Positions 24,457 to 34,904 of a stretch of DNA of 64,000 nt are shown here, piece after piece (positions within the stretch are counted from its first letter, which is position 1; each line of letters opens with the position of its first letter). The DNA is from Clostridiales bacterium 38-18 (lineage in GTDB: Bacteria; Bacillota; Clostridia; Peptostreptococcales; Acidaminobacteraceae). The notes beneath the pieces were generated by a model. It was given only the letters and a program-made list of their open reading frames with translations, ran no database searches and had not been told where the DNA came from. The position numbers and the translations under genes are program-made. The stretch lies in the NCBI GenBank assembly GCA_001897605.1, contig MKTL01000004.1, positions 1 to 64,000 on the forward strand. Reading direction: 5' to 3'.

Positions 24457-25233
24457 CTATTTAATTTCGTTTTCAATTACATCAATAAGGCTACCATGCC
24501 AATCATGATACCAAACATAACCTGTAAAACCATTAACACTTAGCATACCAAATGGTTGCCCTTCTTTCATAACATGAAAAGTATAATAGCCATAAAATTC
24601 ATGATCATCATCTCCTAAGCTGATCTCAGGATAATACTTTGCAAGATATGCTTCAGCCTTTTTATATGCTTCATCACTCGATATTGTGTTCTCAACAATA
24701 CCTTCGTTAGAATCATTATAGCTTGTATAATAGTTGCCCATCATGCCTCTTCCCATATATGAGTTTCCCATCATACCGCCACCTGAGTGCATACCATATT
24801 TTAGGTTCCACATCATATTAGGTCCAAACTCAGGATAAATCGCTTTTGTGTATGGATTAACCAAAAGCTCCATTGCACCTTTACCAGTAGACTTTTCAAC
24901 AACTGAATAATAATAATCACTATCTTCAAAGATAAAAATATCTTCAATTACTAAATCATCACCATAATGTGCGAGGAATTTTTCAACTTCTAAAGTTAGA
25001 TCTTCAACAGGATATGGCTCGTTGTTTTCATTCAAGTTTGACTGGTTAAAAAAACCACGCATCATGGAACCCATACCATCAAAATTATAGCCATTATTAT
25101 TTAAATAGCCTTGTCCCATCATCGAATTGAAACCAAAGTTTCCAAAACTGTCTTGTGCAAACACAAACCCGCTAATGCTAGCGACTAATAGCAACACGAC
25201 AATTAATATCATAAAGACTCTCTTTTTCATCAT
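24457..25233 (-). CDS. exported Met-rich PepSY-type protein
   Basis: 258 residues from the ATG at 25233 (AAAGGTGAT upstream). A signal peptide (KKRVFMILIVVLLLVASISGFVFA) leads to an outside protein with Met/Gly/Asn-rich stretches (NSMMGQGYLNNN, GGGMMGNSYMGRGMMGN). A C-terminal PepSY-like domain (SSDEAYKKAEAYLAKYYPEIS, TFHVMKEGQPFGMLSVNGFTG) follows. Methionine clusters of this kind often bind Cu(I). With the nearby copper ATPase and stress regulators, a copper-related envelope role is inferred. Confidence 0.7.
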   Translation of the reverse strand: MMKKRVFMILIVVLLLVASISGFVFAQDSFGNFGFNSMMGQGYLNNNGYNFDGMGSMMRGFFNQSNLNENNEPYPVEDLTLEVEKFLAHYGDDLVIEDIFIFEDSDYYYSVVEKSTGKGAMELLVNPYTKAIYPEFGPNMMWNLKYGMHSGGGMMGNSYMGRGMMGNYYTSYNDSNEGIVENTISSDEAYKKAEAYLAKYYPEISLGDDDHEFYGYYTFHVMKEGQPFGMLSVNGFTGYVWYHDWHGSLIDVIENEIK

Positions 25234-25364
25234 ATTGATCACCTTTCTAAAATAATCCTTTCTTGAGTATATTATCAAATATAATTGTGTTTCAAATATG
25301 ACTGATTACAAAAAAATATAACAAGTTTATTAAATGCCATCACATCCACTTTGTATCTCTTAAT

Positions 25365-25754
25365 TTAATTAGAGATTGAATCTATTGAATTGATTTTAGT
25401 ATCCAGCCCATCAATGATTTTCACACTTATTTTATTAGGGAGACAAACGATCGTTTGATAAGATTTATCGATCCAGCCCGTTTTAGAACAAATTCCTTTT
25501 GGACAGATACTTTTATCCATTTCTCTAACGCTTACTTTGCCTTTATTAAATTCCACAGTTAGTGTACCTCTTTCAAAGGGTATCGTTTGTTCGAAAATAT
25601 CAGTGGAACTAAAATTTACTCGATAGGTCTCTTCTTTAATGTTAATAACTGCTGTCATTTCACTAGATAAATTTGGTACATATTTCATGAAAACCATCAG
25701 CATTATACTTAAAATTAAAATGCCAGATAAAATGATTATATCAACTTTTTTCAT
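25365..25754 (-). CDS. NusG domain II-containing membrane-anchored protein
   Basis: A 129-residue protein with an N-terminal membrane helix (IIILSGILILSIMLMVFM) and an outside NusG-II domain with the CPKGICSKTGWI and IVCLPNKISVKI signature. Such proteins often lie beside Rnf, ApbE or FMN-handling genes. Its start follows the lgt-like stop by 9 bp, so the two are translated together. Confidence 0.85.
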   Translation of the reverse strand: MKKVDIIILSGILILSIMLMVFMKYVPNLSSEMTAVINIKEETYRVNFSSTDIFEQTIPFERGTLTVEFNKGKVSVREMDKSICPKGICSKTGWIDKSYQTIVCLPNKISVKIIDGLDTKINSIDSISN

Positions 25755-25763
25755 ACATACACT

Positions 25764-26591
25764 TTATCTAATCATAAAAAAAATAATGATACCAATTATA
25801 CCTATTGAAACTACGCTAACTAGAACTGCAATGACCTCTTTGGGTGCAATCTTATGACGTTCTTCTCGAATAGGTGCAATTGACTTTAAAACGAAGTAAA
25901 ATATAAGACCAACAATCATTAGTCCTAAACTACTTATATGTGCAACTGTAATGTCACCAACCACCGCTGGATTGATTCTAAAAAATTCAACAATCCCTCT
26001 AATGATGGCAAACCCAATGATATATTCTGCTAATAATTGTCCTTTAAATTTACTGTTTTTCCTTCGTAACATCAACCAAGTAAATAATACTAGGTCCAAT
26101 ACCGCTTCATAAATTTGAACAGGATGTAGTAATTGACCATTATGCCAAATTCCCCAAGGATAATTTGACGCCATTTGTTTTCCATATACGTCACATCCGA
26201 TTCTCCCAATAAACTGTCCAAAAGATAACCCTAATACAGCAACATCCCCAAAGTCATAAAACGAAATTTTTTTCAATTTAGAGTAAATCAATCCAAATAT
26301 AATTGTGCCAAACAAAGCGCCTTGAATTGATAACCCACCATTGCTAATATGGAAAATTTCTTTCGGATTTTCCATATAATACTTGGGGTCAAATACAAAA
26401 ATATAAAAAATTCTAGCTGATACAATAGCGACAATAATTGAGTAAATAGCAAAATTAAAAAATGAATCTGAATCTAGTCTTCTCCTTTTGCTTTCTTGAT
26501 ATGAAATGAAAATACCTGAAAGTAGTCCTAATGCTACGGTTAAACCAAACAAATAAACACTTATGTTCCCAATTGTAAGAATGCGTTCCAT
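25764..26591 (-). CDS. prolipoprotein diacylglyceryl transferase-family protein, Lgt-like
   Basis: A 275-residue protein with about seven membrane helices. GGLSIQGALFG and LHPVQIYEA match Lgt motifs, and the core reads GQFIGRIGCDVYGKQ in place of the usual GRIGNFINGE. It may be a divergent lipoprotein-modifying enzyme or a paralogue with a changed task; a standard lgt may lie elsewhere. GGAG precedes the ATG. A sigma-54 promoter lies 40 bp upstream, unexpected for a housekeeping Lgt. Confidence 0.75.
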   Translation of the reverse strand: MERILTIGNISVYLFGLTVALGLLSGIFISYQESKRRRLDSDSFFNFAIYSIIVAIVSARIFYIFVFDPKYYMENPKEIFHISNGGLSIQGALFGTIIFGLIYSKLKKISFYDFGDVAVLGLSFGQFIGRIGCDVYGKQMASNYPWGIWHNGQLLHPVQIYEAVLDLVLFTWLMLRRKNSKFKGQLLAEYIIGFAIIRGIVEFFRINPAVVGDITVAHISSLGLMIVGLIFYFVLKSIAPIREERHKIAPKEVIAVLVSVVSIGIIGIIIFFMIR

Positions 26592-26628
26592 ATAATCTCC
26601 TAAAATATATTTCTTAATTATAAGAGAT

Positions 26629-26645
26629 ACGCAAATATCGTGCCA
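26629..26645 (-). promoter_or_regulatory. sigma-54 promoter of the lgt-like/NusG-II operon
   Basis: On the minus strand TGGCACG-ATAT-TTGCG gives GG and GC elements exactly 10 bp apart, matching the -24/-12 consensus. Confidence 0.75.
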
Positions 26646-26711
26646 ATCGCTGAATTAAAAAATCCCACAAAATTAATGGCGAAATTAATAATTTCAACAT
26701 TTAATTGTGGG

Positions 26712-26736
26712 ATTTGCTACACTTGCTGTAGCAAAT
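26712..26736. promoter_or_regulatory. 25-bp palindrome, probable activator-binding site
   Basis: ATTTGCTACA and TGTAGCAAAT are perfect inverted arms around CTTGC, 67-91 bp upstream of the -24 element of the lgt-like promoter. No T-run follows, so it is more likely an upstream activating sequence than the terminator of the regulator gene. A related palindrome, GTAGCATATGCTAC, lies near 30003. Confidence 0.6.
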
Positions 26737-26744
26737 AATTGTCT

Positions 26745-28091
26745 TTATTCAATTTTATATTTATCCATCCTATAAAGTAAAGTATGCCTAGTAATACCAA
26801 GTAATTCTGCAGCTTTAGTCCTATTTCCATCACTTCTATCAAGCGCTTGTACAATAAAAGATTTAATAACCTCATCCATATTAATCCCTTCACTGGGTAG
26901 TTGTATTTCAGAATTTTTAAGCTGATAATTTCTGATTTCCAAAGGTAAATCTTTCACTTTGATAATAGAACTGTCATGAAGTATCAAGATACGTTCAACG
27001 ATATTTTGTAGTTCTCTTATATTACCAGGCCATTGATAATCTATCAAACATGTCCAGACTTCATCTTCTACATCTGGAACCTCTCTATTCATCTCTCCGC
27101 AAATTTTTTGAATAAAATACTGTCCTAATAAAGGAATATCCGTCTTTCTCGCTCGTAATGGTGGTACATGAATGGGAATTACATTTAGTCTATAATATAA
27201 ATCCTCTCTAAAGCTTCCTTCATCAACCATTTTTTTAAGGTCTCTATTAGTAGATGCAATTATTCTGATATCGCATTTTAAAGTTTCAGTTCCACCTACA
27301 CGTTCATATTCTCTATTCTGAATGACCCTAAGCAGTTTAACTTGTATGTCCATTGGAAGTTCGCCTATCTCGTCCAAGAATATCGTCCCATTCTCAGCTC
27401 TCTCAAATTTACCTGGTTTACGAGAAATTGCACCCGTAAAAGCACCTTTCTCGTGGCCAAAAAGCTCACTTTCAATCAATGTTTCAGGGATTGCACCACA
27501 ATTAACTTTTACAAAGGGTTGGTTAAATCGATTGCTCTTTGAAAATATGGCATTTCCAATGACTTCTTTTCCCGTCCCAGTTTCACCTGTTATTAAAACT
27601 ACTGCTTCTGTTTTAGCAACTTTTTCGATGATCTCATAGATCTGTACCATAATTGGATTAGTCCCTATAATGCCTGTATTACCAATATCCATTAAGGTTT
27701 TCTTAAAGTCGCTAATTTCTTGAGAAAGTCCATTCATTTTAAGTGCTCTCAATATTTGCAGTTTTAAAGCTTCAAGGTCAAAGGGCTTAGATATAAAATC
27801 GAAAGCGCCTAATTTCATTGCATCTATTGCATTTTTCATAGTGCCATGAGCGCTAATAATAATAATTGGAATATCCTCGCGGATTTCAATCATAGTTTGT
27901 AAAACTTGAATACCTTGTATCTTCGGCATTTTAAGATCTAACAAAACCAGATCCGGATACTCTGTTTTATATTTATCAAGTGCATCTTCGCCGTCTTCTG
28001 CTTCTATCACTTTAAATCCAGACGTTGATAATGCATTTTTTAATATCCAACGCATGTTTTTCTCATCATCTGCTATTAGAATTGTCTTCAT
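26745..28091 (-). CDS. NtrC-family sigma-54 response regulator
   Basis: 448 residues from the ATG at 28091 (GGAGG upstream, overlapping the kinase gene). A receiver domain (IADDEKNMRW, LVLLDLKMPKIQG with the phospho-Asp, then KPF) is followed by the AAA+ domain with GETGTGKEV, GAFTGA and FLDEIGELP. A Fis-type HTH (DGNRTKAAELLGITRHTLLYRMDKY) closes the protein. GAFTGA marks a true sigma-54 activator. It overlaps the kinase gene by 26 bp and should act on the -24/-12 promoters found nearby. Confidence 0.95.
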   Translation of the reverse strand: MKTILIADDEKNMRWILKNALSTSGFKVIEAEDGEDALDKYKTEYPDLVLLDLKMPKIQGIQVLQTMIEIREDIPIIIISAHGTMKNAIDAMKLGAFDFISKPFDLEALKLQILRALKMNGLSQEISDFKKTLMDIGNTGIIGTNPIMVQIYEIIEKVAKTEAVVLITGETGTGKEVIGNAIFSKSNRFNQPFVKVNCGAIPETLIESELFGHEKGAFTGAISRKPGKFERAENGTIFLDEIGELPMDIQVKLLRVIQNREYERVGGTETLKCDIRIIASTNRDLKKMVDEGSFREDLYYRLNVIPIHVPPLRARKTDIPLLGQYFIQKICGEMNREVPDVEDEVWTCLIDYQWPGNIRELQNIVERILILHDSSIIKVKDLPLEIRNYQLKNSEIQLPSEGINMDEVIKSFIVQALDRSDGNRTKAAELLGITRHTLLYRMDKYKIE

Positions 28092-29514
28092 GTTTTTCCT
28101 CCACCTTAGGTAATTCAATAATAAATTGCGTTCCAATACCTACCGTACTATTAACTTTTATTTTACCACCATGATCGTGAATAATACTTTGTGCTGTTGA
28201 AAGTCCTAAGCCTGTGCCAGTATCCTTCGTAGTAAAAAAGGGGTCAAACAAATATTTAATCTTATCCTCGCTAATGCCACATCCATTATCACTAATTTTA
28301 ATTTCTACATCGTTTTCACTTTCTAATGTTGTAATATCAATATAACCTTCCAACGATATGGATTGAATGCCGTTGAGAATAATATTAATCAAAGCTTGAA
28401 TTATCTTGGGTTTATCTACACAAATTAATATTTTCTCATCTGAACTCACATTAATCTCAACATTATTTTGCTGTGCATAATTTTTAGTAAAATGGGTGAC
28501 ATATTCAATCACCTCCTGAAGATCAATCAAAAGTCTCTGTGACTCCTCTGGTTTAGAAAATACCAACATATCTTGTATTAATCTATTAACTCTGTCAATC
28601 TCCTCCAAAATAATCTCAATCCCTTCAGTATCATGAATTACATTATCATGTGTTAATTGTTGAACTATTGCCCTTATTATAGCTAAAGGATTGCGTATTT
28701 CATGAGCAACACCACTGGCCATCAATCCAAGTGAAGACAATTTATCGGCTTGGCCTAATTGTTTTTCAAACTCAATGATTTTTGTTATATCACTCATTAC
28801 AATAACAATTCCTATTTTGCTTTTATTTTGGTCAAACCGAGCTGCAAGTGAGCATGCAAATGTCTTTGTACTCATATTGTCCTTTATAGATATATCTATA
28901 TCATAGTCGTCTAAATTGCCAAACATCAGTTCATTCAAAACTCTTTCTGATATCCCAAGTTCGATTAATTTGTCTTTTACACTTAATTTTGAAACAGGAT
29001 TGTTAAATATCTTGCTTGCTAAATCATTTGACTTATTAATTTCAAAATATCGATTTGTCGACAGAACTGCCACAGGAACGGTTTCAATCAGTGCTCGTGT
29101 TTCTGACTCTAATGATTCAAGTTGTTCTATTTGTTCTCTTAAAATCCTTTGGTTTTTATTTTGTCTTTCACTATAATAGCCAACGAGTATTCCTATAAAA
29201 TAAAACATTACAATTTCAAGTATTAAATTAATATAAGTATTAAATTCGTATTGATTCAAAATAAAAAAATGTGGTGAATAGACTAACATCGAAAAAAAGG
29301 CGATTCGAATACCACCTTTTATTCCCTTAGTTGAAGCACCCATTAAGATTGGGATATAGTACAACCTTCGATATATATCATGCACTGATGCATTCATAAC
29401 GATTTGAAAATAATGTACAAAACTAATAACAAGGAGTAAAACCAGTGCATTTGCATAATTTAAGTTTCGAAATTTATAATAATTCTCTTTAACTGCTTGA
29501 ATGATTTTTTTCAT
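28066..29514 (-). CDS. membrane sensor histidine kinase
   Basis: 482 residues from the ATG at 29514 (GAGG upstream). About four membrane helices span residues 20-115, then a coiled linker, a PAS domain (IETVPVAVLSTNRYFEINKSNDLAS), a HisKA domain with the phospho-His in GVAHEIRNPLAIIRAI, and a HATPase with DNGCGI and GTGLGLS. It lacks a large outside domain, so the signal may be in the membrane or cytoplasm. Partner of the overlapping NtrC-type regulator, like ZraS or AtoS. Confidence 0.92.
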   Translation of the reverse strand: MKKIIQAVKENYYKFRNLNYANALVLLLVISFVHYFQIVMNASVHDIYRRLYYIPILMGASTKGIKGGIRIAFFSMLVYSPHFFILNQYEFNTYINLILEIVMFYFIGILVGYYSERQNKNQRILREQIEQLESLESETRALIETVPVAVLSTNRYFEINKSNDLASKIFNNPVSKLSVKDKLIELGISERVLNELMFGNLDDYDIDISIKDNMSTKTFACSLAARFDQNKSKIGIVIVMSDITKIIEFEKQLGQADKLSSLGLMASGVAHEIRNPLAIIRAIVQQLTHDNVIHDTEGIEIILEEIDRVNRLIQDMLVFSKPEESQRLLIDLQEVIEYVTHFTKNYAQQNNVEINVSSDEKILICVDKPKIIQALINIILNGIQSISLEGYIDITTLESENDVEIKISDNGCGISEDKIKYLFDPFFTTKDTGTGLGLSTAQSIIHDHGGKIKVNSTVGIGTQFIIELPKVEEKHEDNSNSR

Positions 29515-29526
29515 TTTAAACCTCTT

Positions 29527-29542
29527 TGGCATATAATTTGCA
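29527..29542 (+). promoter_or_regulatory. sigma-54 promoter of the RseC-like gene
   Basis: TGGCAT-ATAAT-TTGCA has GG (29528-29529) and GC (29540-29541) with the required 10-bp spacing. It reads away from the kinase gene toward the RseC-like gene at 29593. Confidence 0.75.
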
Positions 29543-29592
29543 TAATTATATTATTAATAGATTTTTAATTAATATTCTCAGGAGGTGCATAT

Positions 29593-29997
29593 ATGTATAA
29601 AAATGGTACAGTTGTTTCAATTGCAGATAAAATGGCTGTTATTGAAGTAATTAGAACAAGTGCATGTGGTGAAAATTGCGCATCATGCAAAGGTGGTTGT
29701 CAAACTAATGGCATACTTGTAAAAGTCGAAAATACACTAGAAGCACAAAAGGGAGATATCGTAAGGATAGACGCAGATACTAAACGCGTATTAAAATTCA
29801 GCAGTGTCTTTTATCTAATTCCGCTAGTATTTTTAATGGTTGGCATACTTGGCACATCAGTTTTCTTAAAAGGTTCTGATCTTGTTTCACTCTTAGTAGG
29901 TACATTACTTTTAGCCATCAGTCTATTTTTGATTCATAAACTAACTAAGGATTCACATATCAACTTTAAACTTACAAGCGTAATCAGAAGATTCTAA
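29593..29997 (+). CDS. RseC/SoxR-reducing-system-like membrane protein
   Basis: A 134-residue protein. The N-terminal part has the cysteine motif CGENCASCKGGC (near residues 22-33), then two membrane helices (VFYLIPLVFLMVGILGTSVFL, VSLLVGTLLLAISLFLIHKL). RseC-family proteins take part in redox control at the membrane. AGGAGG precedes the ATG. It is a single gene behind a sigma-54 promoter, divergent from the kinase operon that probably controls it. Confidence 0.88.
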   Translation: MYKNGTVVSIADKMAVIEVIRTSACGENCASCKGGCQTNGILVKVENTLEAQKGDIVRIDADTKRVLKFSSVFYLIPLVFLMVGILGTSVFLKGSDLVSLLVGTLLLAISLFLIHKLTKDSHINFKLTSVIRRF

Positions 29998-30073
29998 CTG
30001 GCGTAGCATATGCTACACATAGTTCATTATAACATACGTTTATTAATGAAAAATAAAATTTGGATAAAAAAAC

Positions 30074-30108
30074 AAGCAGTTAACTATACCTTTATAGATA
30101 ACTGCTTA
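30074..30108. terminator. bidirectional terminator between convergent genes
   Basis: AAGCAGTTA and TAACTGCTT arms flanked by A-rich and T-rich DNA separate the RseC-like gene from the copper ATPase gene. The palindrome GTAGCATATGCTAC (30003-30016) lies just before it. Confidence 0.8.
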
Positions 30109-30129
30109 TTTTGTGTATTAGAAATTACA

Positions 30130-32685
30130 TTACAGTTTAATCTGTCTTATTCTAAGTGCATTGGTTAGTACTGATATAGAACTTAATGTCATGGCTACGC
30201 CTGCGATTATTGGATTTAATAATCCTATCGCTGCTATTGGAATTCCTATAATGTTATAGATAAATGCAAAGAATAAGTTTTCATTAATATTTTTCATAAC
30301 TTTTACACTCAATTGCTTTGCTTTCACAATTCCATTTAAATCTCCACTAATTAAAGTAATATCTGCACTTTCCATAGCTATGTCGGTTCCAGTCCCCATT
30401 GCAATACCTATATCTGCTAAGGCTATCGCTGGTGAATCATTGATTCCATCGCCAGCCATGCTTACAATCGAACCGTTTTCTTGTAAACTCTTAACTTTTT
30501 CAAATTTATCATCTGGTAAACAATCAGATTGATACGAATCAAGATTAAGTGTCTCAGCGACTGATTTGGCAGTAACTTCGTTGTCGCCCGTTAACATTAT
30601 TACTTTAACACCTAAATCATGAAGAACTTTTACAGCATTTAGTGATGATTCTTTAATTGGATCATGAACACTGACAACTCCAAGTATTTTTGAAGGATCC
30701 ATAAGATACATTACAGTTTGGCCTATTGATTGCATCTTTCTAATTTCATCCTGATTTGAAATGAGTTTCATCCCTAGCCTGTTAACAAGCTTTTCATTTC
30801 CAAGTGCATATTTCAAACCGTTAATATCTGCAAAAACACCTTCCCCTGTTATCATTTTGAAATTTTCAGTTTTATACAAACTAATTCGCTTCTCTGATGC
30901 TGCTTTCACAATAGAAATCGCTAATGGATGCTCACTATTATTATCAATTGATGCTGCCAACTTTAAAATTTCATCCTCCGTGATACTTTCAAATGATGTT
31001 GTCGACTTAAAGGTAGGTTTACCAATTGTTAAAGTACCTGTCTTGTCTACTAATACAGTGTCAACTTTTCTCATTTGTTCAATTGCAGCAGCGTTCTTAA
31101 TTAAAATACCATTTTGAGCACCTTTTCCTGTTCCAACCATTATTGAAACAGGAGTTGCTAAGCCCAATGCACAAGGACAAGCAATGATTAACACAGCTAT
31201 AGAGTTTAATAATCCTGACTGCCAATTACCATAAAATAACCCCCAAACAAAAAATGTTAAAATAGAAAATGCGATAACCAATGGAACAAAATACCCTGCA
31301 ACTCTATCTGCAACCTTCTGAATTGGCGCTTTAGAAATTGATGCTTCGTTAACCATTTGAATTATTCTAGCGAGTACAGTATCTCCACCTACTTGCTTCG
31401 CTTCCATAATAAAACTACCATTTATGTTTATTGTACCACCAGTGACTTTTGAATGAACACTGACCTCTTTTGGAATAGGCTCACCTGTAATCATTGATTC
31501 ATCTACGACACCATCACCTTCAATAATAACGCCATCAACTGGAATTTTGTTTCCAGGTTTTACTTTTACTAGATCATCAACCACTACATCATTCAGATTT
31601 AATTCAATTTCTTCATCTTGACGAATGACAATAGCTGTTGTTGGAACAAGATTCAAAAGTTCTTTTATTGCTGAACTTGTCTTAGAATGCGCTCTTAGTT
31701 CTAACATTTGTCCAAGAATTACTAAAGTCAGAATAATTACAGTCGTTTCATAATAAACTGCTGGATAACCATCCATCATAGCAGTTGCTTGAGGGATAAA
31801 TGAAGGAAACAAAGTTCCAATTACGCTAAACAGCCACGCAATTATAGTACCTAATCCAATTAATGTAAACATATTAAAGTTTCGCCCTTTTAAACTACGA
31901 ATAGCTTTTTTATAAATAAAGGTAGATGTATAGAGTACCACAGGTAATGATAATATTAACTGTAAAGTGAGATTTAACCTTCTTGTAAATAAAGTCGATA
32001 TGACATTACTTAGACCTGGTATTAATTCTCCCATTGCTAACATCAAAATCGGTATTGAGAAGATTGTTGAAATGATTAGCCGCCGTTTCATTTTTTGGTA
32101 AGCAACATACCCTGAATCGTCATTTTCATTATATTCTCCAAAAGAAACTAACTCAATCAGGTGCATACCACAAATAGGGCAATCACCTGGATTAGGATAA
32201 GTTTTATTTTCTTCACACCTCATAGGGCAAATATATTTTTTTTCATTCTTTTTATTTGAAAAAGTAATCCTACTACTATAATTTTTTTCTTCAAAAGTAC
32301 ATTGACTTTCATTTTCACATCTTCCGTCACAATCCGACTCTCCACACAAGCAAACACTTGGATTTTTATAGCTTTGATGTTCAAGGTTTAATGGATCTAA
32401 ATGTTCATGGTGTACATGGTGTTCGTGATGTTCGTGATGTTCGTGGTGTTCTTGGTGTTCTTGGTGTTCTTGGTGTTCTTGGTGTTCTTGGTGTTCTTGG
32501 TGTTCTTGGTGTTCTTGGTGTTCTTGGTGTTTTTGGTGATCATGGTGTTCTTGTTCAATACCATGAATGTTCTTGTTATTAATATTAGAATCACTTAAGT
32601 CTTTTAAATGCATACCACAAATCGGACATTTACCAGGTTGATCATAAAATTTTCCTTTTTCACAATTCATTGGACATTGATACAT
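30130..32685 (-). CDS. copA: copper-type P1B ATPase with two metal-binding zinc-ribbon-like domains and a His-rich repeat
   Basis: An 851-residue efflux ATPase. Two heavy-metal-binding modules ([20 protein letters not shown] at 4-23 and a second at 153-172) frame a His-rich stretch with about nine HQE units (53-80) and HHE units to about 95. The core has TGEP (400-403), ACPCALG (502-508), D547 in DKTGTLT and [16 protein letters not shown]. It lacks CxxC HMA domains. GGAGG precedes the ATG. It should export Cu(I) or a related ion. Confidence 0.93.
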   Translation of the reverse strand: MYQCPMNCEKGKFYDQPGKCPICGMHLKDLSDSNINNKNIHGIEQEHHDHQKHQEHQEHQEHQEHQEHQEHQEHQEHQEHHEHHEHHEHHVHHEHLDPLNLEHQSYKNPSVCLCGESDCDGRCENESQCTFEEKNYSSRITFSNKKNEKKYICPMRCEENKTYPNPGDCPICGMHLIELVSFGEYNENDDSGYVAYQKMKRRLIISTIFSIPILMLAMGELIPGLSNVISTLFTRRLNLTLQLILSLPVVLYTSTFIYKKAIRSLKGRNFNMFTLIGLGTIIAWLFSVIGTLFPSFIPQATAMMDGYPAVYYETTVIILTLVILGQMLELRAHSKTSSAIKELLNLVPTTAIVIRQDEEIELNLNDVVVDDLVKVKPGNKIPVDGVIIEGDGVVDESMITGEPIPKEVSVHSKVTGGTININGSFIMEAKQVGGDTVLARIIQMVNEASISKAPIQKVADRVAGYFVPLVIAFSILTFFVWGLFYGNWQSGLLNSIAVLIIACPCALGLATPVSIMVGTGKGAQNGILIKNAAAIEQMRKVDTVLVDKTGTLTIGKPTFKSTTSFESITEDEILKLAASIDNNSEHPLAISIVKAASEKRISLYKTENFKMITGEGVFADINGLKYALGNEKLVNRLGMKLISNQDEIRKMQSIGQTVMYLMDPSKILGVVSVHDPIKESSLNAVKVLHDLGVKVIMLTGDNEVTAKSVAETLNLDSYQSDCLPDDKFEKVKSLQENGSIVSMAGDGINDSPAIALADIGIAMGTGTDIAMESADITLISGDLNGIVKAKQLSVKVMKNINENLFFAFIYNIIGIPIAAIGLLNPIIAGVAMTLSSISVLTNALRIRQIKL
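32440..32532 (-). repeat. 9-bp tandem repeat encoding HQE units
   Basis: About ten copies of TTCTTGGTG (plus strand), with related TTCGTGATG units before them, encode the His-rich stretch of the copper ATPase. The units keep frame, so the length can vary between strains. Confidence 0.92.
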
Positions 32686-32898
32686 GTAATCCTCCTTAAT
32701 ATGTTTTTGTTTTATATACCCATATTAAAATATTAGAGCCACATTTATTAATTATGTAATAACACAGGTTATTTTTTCAGCTATTGATCAGCATATTTCA
32801 TGTCAAAATATCAAACAAATCCAAATATAATCAATAGCAATATTATATATAATATTGATGCCGTAGAACCACTATTGGCAAGTAATTAAAAATAACAA

Positions 32899-32930
32899 GA
32901 GGAGATTATATTATAAATATTGATCTCCTC
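32899..32930 (-). terminator. terminator of the chemoreceptor gene
   Basis: GAGGAGAT and ATCTCCTC arms, with TTGTTATTTTT after the stem on the minus strand. The rest of the 32686-33023 gap shows nothing I can name beyond AT-rich DNA and the copA ribosome binding site. Confidence 0.7.
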
Positions 32931-33023
32931 TGTCCTTAATAAATTGAAAACAAATCACATGCGTACATTAATATTTTACAATTTATATAATAACTAAATT
33001 AAACTAAATTAGAGTTTAATTTA

Positions 33024-34730
33024 TTAAAATTTAAATTTTTGAATACTGTTATAAATCTCTTCGGATAATCTCAATTGAGCATTAGACATTTCTAGCACAC
33101 TGTTAAATGCGTCAGCTGCAGTTTCTAAATTGCTTAAAATCGACTCAGAATTCAAAGCTGAAATTTGTGTTGTGGTAGAAACTATTTCCAAAGAGTTACT
33201 CGTTTGTTCAATTGCATTTAATATAAACTGACTCCCAGTAGATATTTCTTTAGACATATTCATAATGAAATTTGAATCTTCTTGATATTTCATTGCTGTC
33301 TCTAAAAAATTTGTATAATCAACAAGCACACTTTCATTAATAAAATCTAATAGACCAGTAGAATTTTCAGTTAGATTTGAAAAGGCTGTTTTTACTTGTG
33401 TTATTACCTCTCTAATACTGGATACATTAACAGAAGATTGTTCGGCTAATTTTCTAATTTCGTCAGCAACGACAGCAAACCCTTTTCCCATTTCTCCAGC
33501 TCTAGCAGATTCAATAGCTGCATTTAAAGCTAATAAATTAGTTTGTGATGCAATTGCAGCAATTGAGTCAGCCATTATACCAATTTCTTCAACTACTTTT
33601 CCAATTTCAATAGCTTCTAAGATGACTTTTTTCTTATCTTCAAAAACTGCTTTGGACTGTATGATCGCTTTCTCACTATTCTCTTTAATCTTTTTTGCTC
33701 TCATCTGAATGTTTACAGATTCTTGATCACCTTCGCTAGCTTTATATGATAGATCATTTGTGTTCGCGTTTATTTCTTCAACAGTAGCATTTATTTCTTG
33801 CGTAGTTGCACTTAGTTCAACAGCACCGACTGAAATTCCTTTTGTGGCTTCCTTAATGCTGTTCAATTGTAAAAATAAGGAATTGTTAAGTTCTTTAGAT
33901 GCTATACTCATGTTATTCATGTTTTCAGAAGTTGACATGAGCGTTTTAATCAACTCAATAGTATTCTCTCTTGCTTTATTTAATGCAAGAGAGAGTTTTC
34001 CGATTTCATCATTTGACTCGATTATAATTTCCTGACTTAAATCTCCAACACTAAATGTATTGGCAAATTTTAATATATGGCTTAATTGCTTTAAAATACT
34101 TTTAGAAATTAAGATACCTAAAATCAGTGATATTGTAATTCCCAAAAAAGAAAGCAATAAAGTAATTCCAACCGCTTGCTTATATATTTCTGCATTCTTT
34201 TGGCTTGCGTCCTCTGCTTCACCCATGTTCAAATCAATTAGCTTGTTAATACTTTCAAATGTAACGCCACGCGCCGCATTAGCTTTAATAATTAGTTCAT
34301 CTATTTTGTTTGTATTATTTTGATTTATTGCACTTAATAACTCATCCCGAATCATCATGTAAGCCTCATGGTTAGATGAAAATTCTTTAATCAAAGTTCC
34401 TTCTTCATTTTGCATGGTCATTTTATCAAACTCATTAATTAGCATCATATTTTTCTCACTCAGATGGTCTATTTCATCTTTAAGAGTATTTGTAATAGTT
34501 GAATCGTGAATGCTAACAAGTGAAACTAAATCGCTATGAATTTGAAGAAAATTTTCTTTTATTTCACCTATTTCTCTAATATGCATCAAATTATCCTCAT
34601 ACATGACAATTGAATTTTGGTTGACTTCATTCAATTGGAATAGGTTCAAAAAACTCATAACAATCATTATAATCATTGATACAGCAGAAATAAGAATCAA
34701 TTTATAGCTTATTTTTAATTTTCTTAACAT
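33024..34730 (-). CDS. methyl-accepting chemotaxis protein
   Basis: A 568-residue chemoreceptor. A membrane helix near 12-32, an outside four-helix-bundle sensor domain (about 33-185), a second helix ([21 protein letters not shown]), HAMP, and the signalling hairpin tip [42 protein letters not shown]. The ligand is unknown. It lies between the copper ATPase and the CC-motif gene, so sensing a metal or redox cue is possible. A promoter TTGACA with TAATGAT lies at about 34769-34796. Confidence 0.93.
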   Translation of the reverse strand: MLRKLKISYKLILISAVSMIIMIVMSFLNLFQLNEVNQNSIVMYEDNLMHIREIGEIKENFLQIHSDLVSLVSIHDSTITNTLKDEIDHLSEKNMMLINEFDKMTMQNEEGTLIKEFSSNHEAYMMIRDELLSAINQNNTNKIDELIIKANAARGVTFESINKLIDLNMGEAEDASQKNAEIYKQAVGITLLLSFLGITISLILGILISKSILKQLSHILKFANTFSVGDLSQEIIIESNDEIGKLSLALNKARENTIELIKTLMSTSENMNNMSIASKELNNSLFLQLNSIKEATKGISVGAVELSATTQEINATVEEINANTNDLSYKASEGDQESVNIQMRAKKIKENSEKAIIQSKAVFEDKKKVILEAIEIGKVVEEIGIMADSIAAIASQTNLLALNAAIESARAGEMGKGFAVVADEIRKLAEQSSVNVSSIREVITQVKTAFSNLTENSTGLLDFINESVLVDYTNFLETAMKYQEDSNFIMNMSKEISTGSQFILNAIEQTSNSLEIVSTTTQISALNSESILSNLETAADAFNSVLEMSNAQLRLSEEIYNSIQKFKF

Positions 34731-34842
34731 AAAAGCCTCCGCATTATTTTCTTTACAAAGAATATAATATCATTATGACAGAATTATGACATGTCAACAA
34801 TATTTATTGTTTAATATGACTATATTTAATCAACAAAATAAT

Positions 34843-34858
34843 TGGCATCGTTTTTGCA
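34843..34858 (+). promoter_or_regulatory. sigma-54 promoter of the CC-motif gene
   Basis: TGGCATCG-TTTT-TGCA has GG (34844-34845) and GC (34856-34857) 10 bp apart. The CC-motif gene begins 47 bp downstream. An inverted repeat AACAAT/ATTGTT lies at about 34797-34812 upstream. Confidence 0.75.
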
Positions 34859-34904
34859 TAATTTATAGTTAAGGTATCAATAAATAACAAAGGAGGAAAT
34901 TAAA

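Noticed and set aside
29999-30016. A further sigma-54-like element TGGCGT...TGC after the RseC-like gene
   Set aside because: The -12 part is poor and no plus-strand gene follows before the terminator.
32397-32598. Open frames on the other strand and frame across the 9-bp repeat
   Set aside because: They exist only because the repeat is open in several frames; the ATPase frame has the ribosome binding site and domain context.
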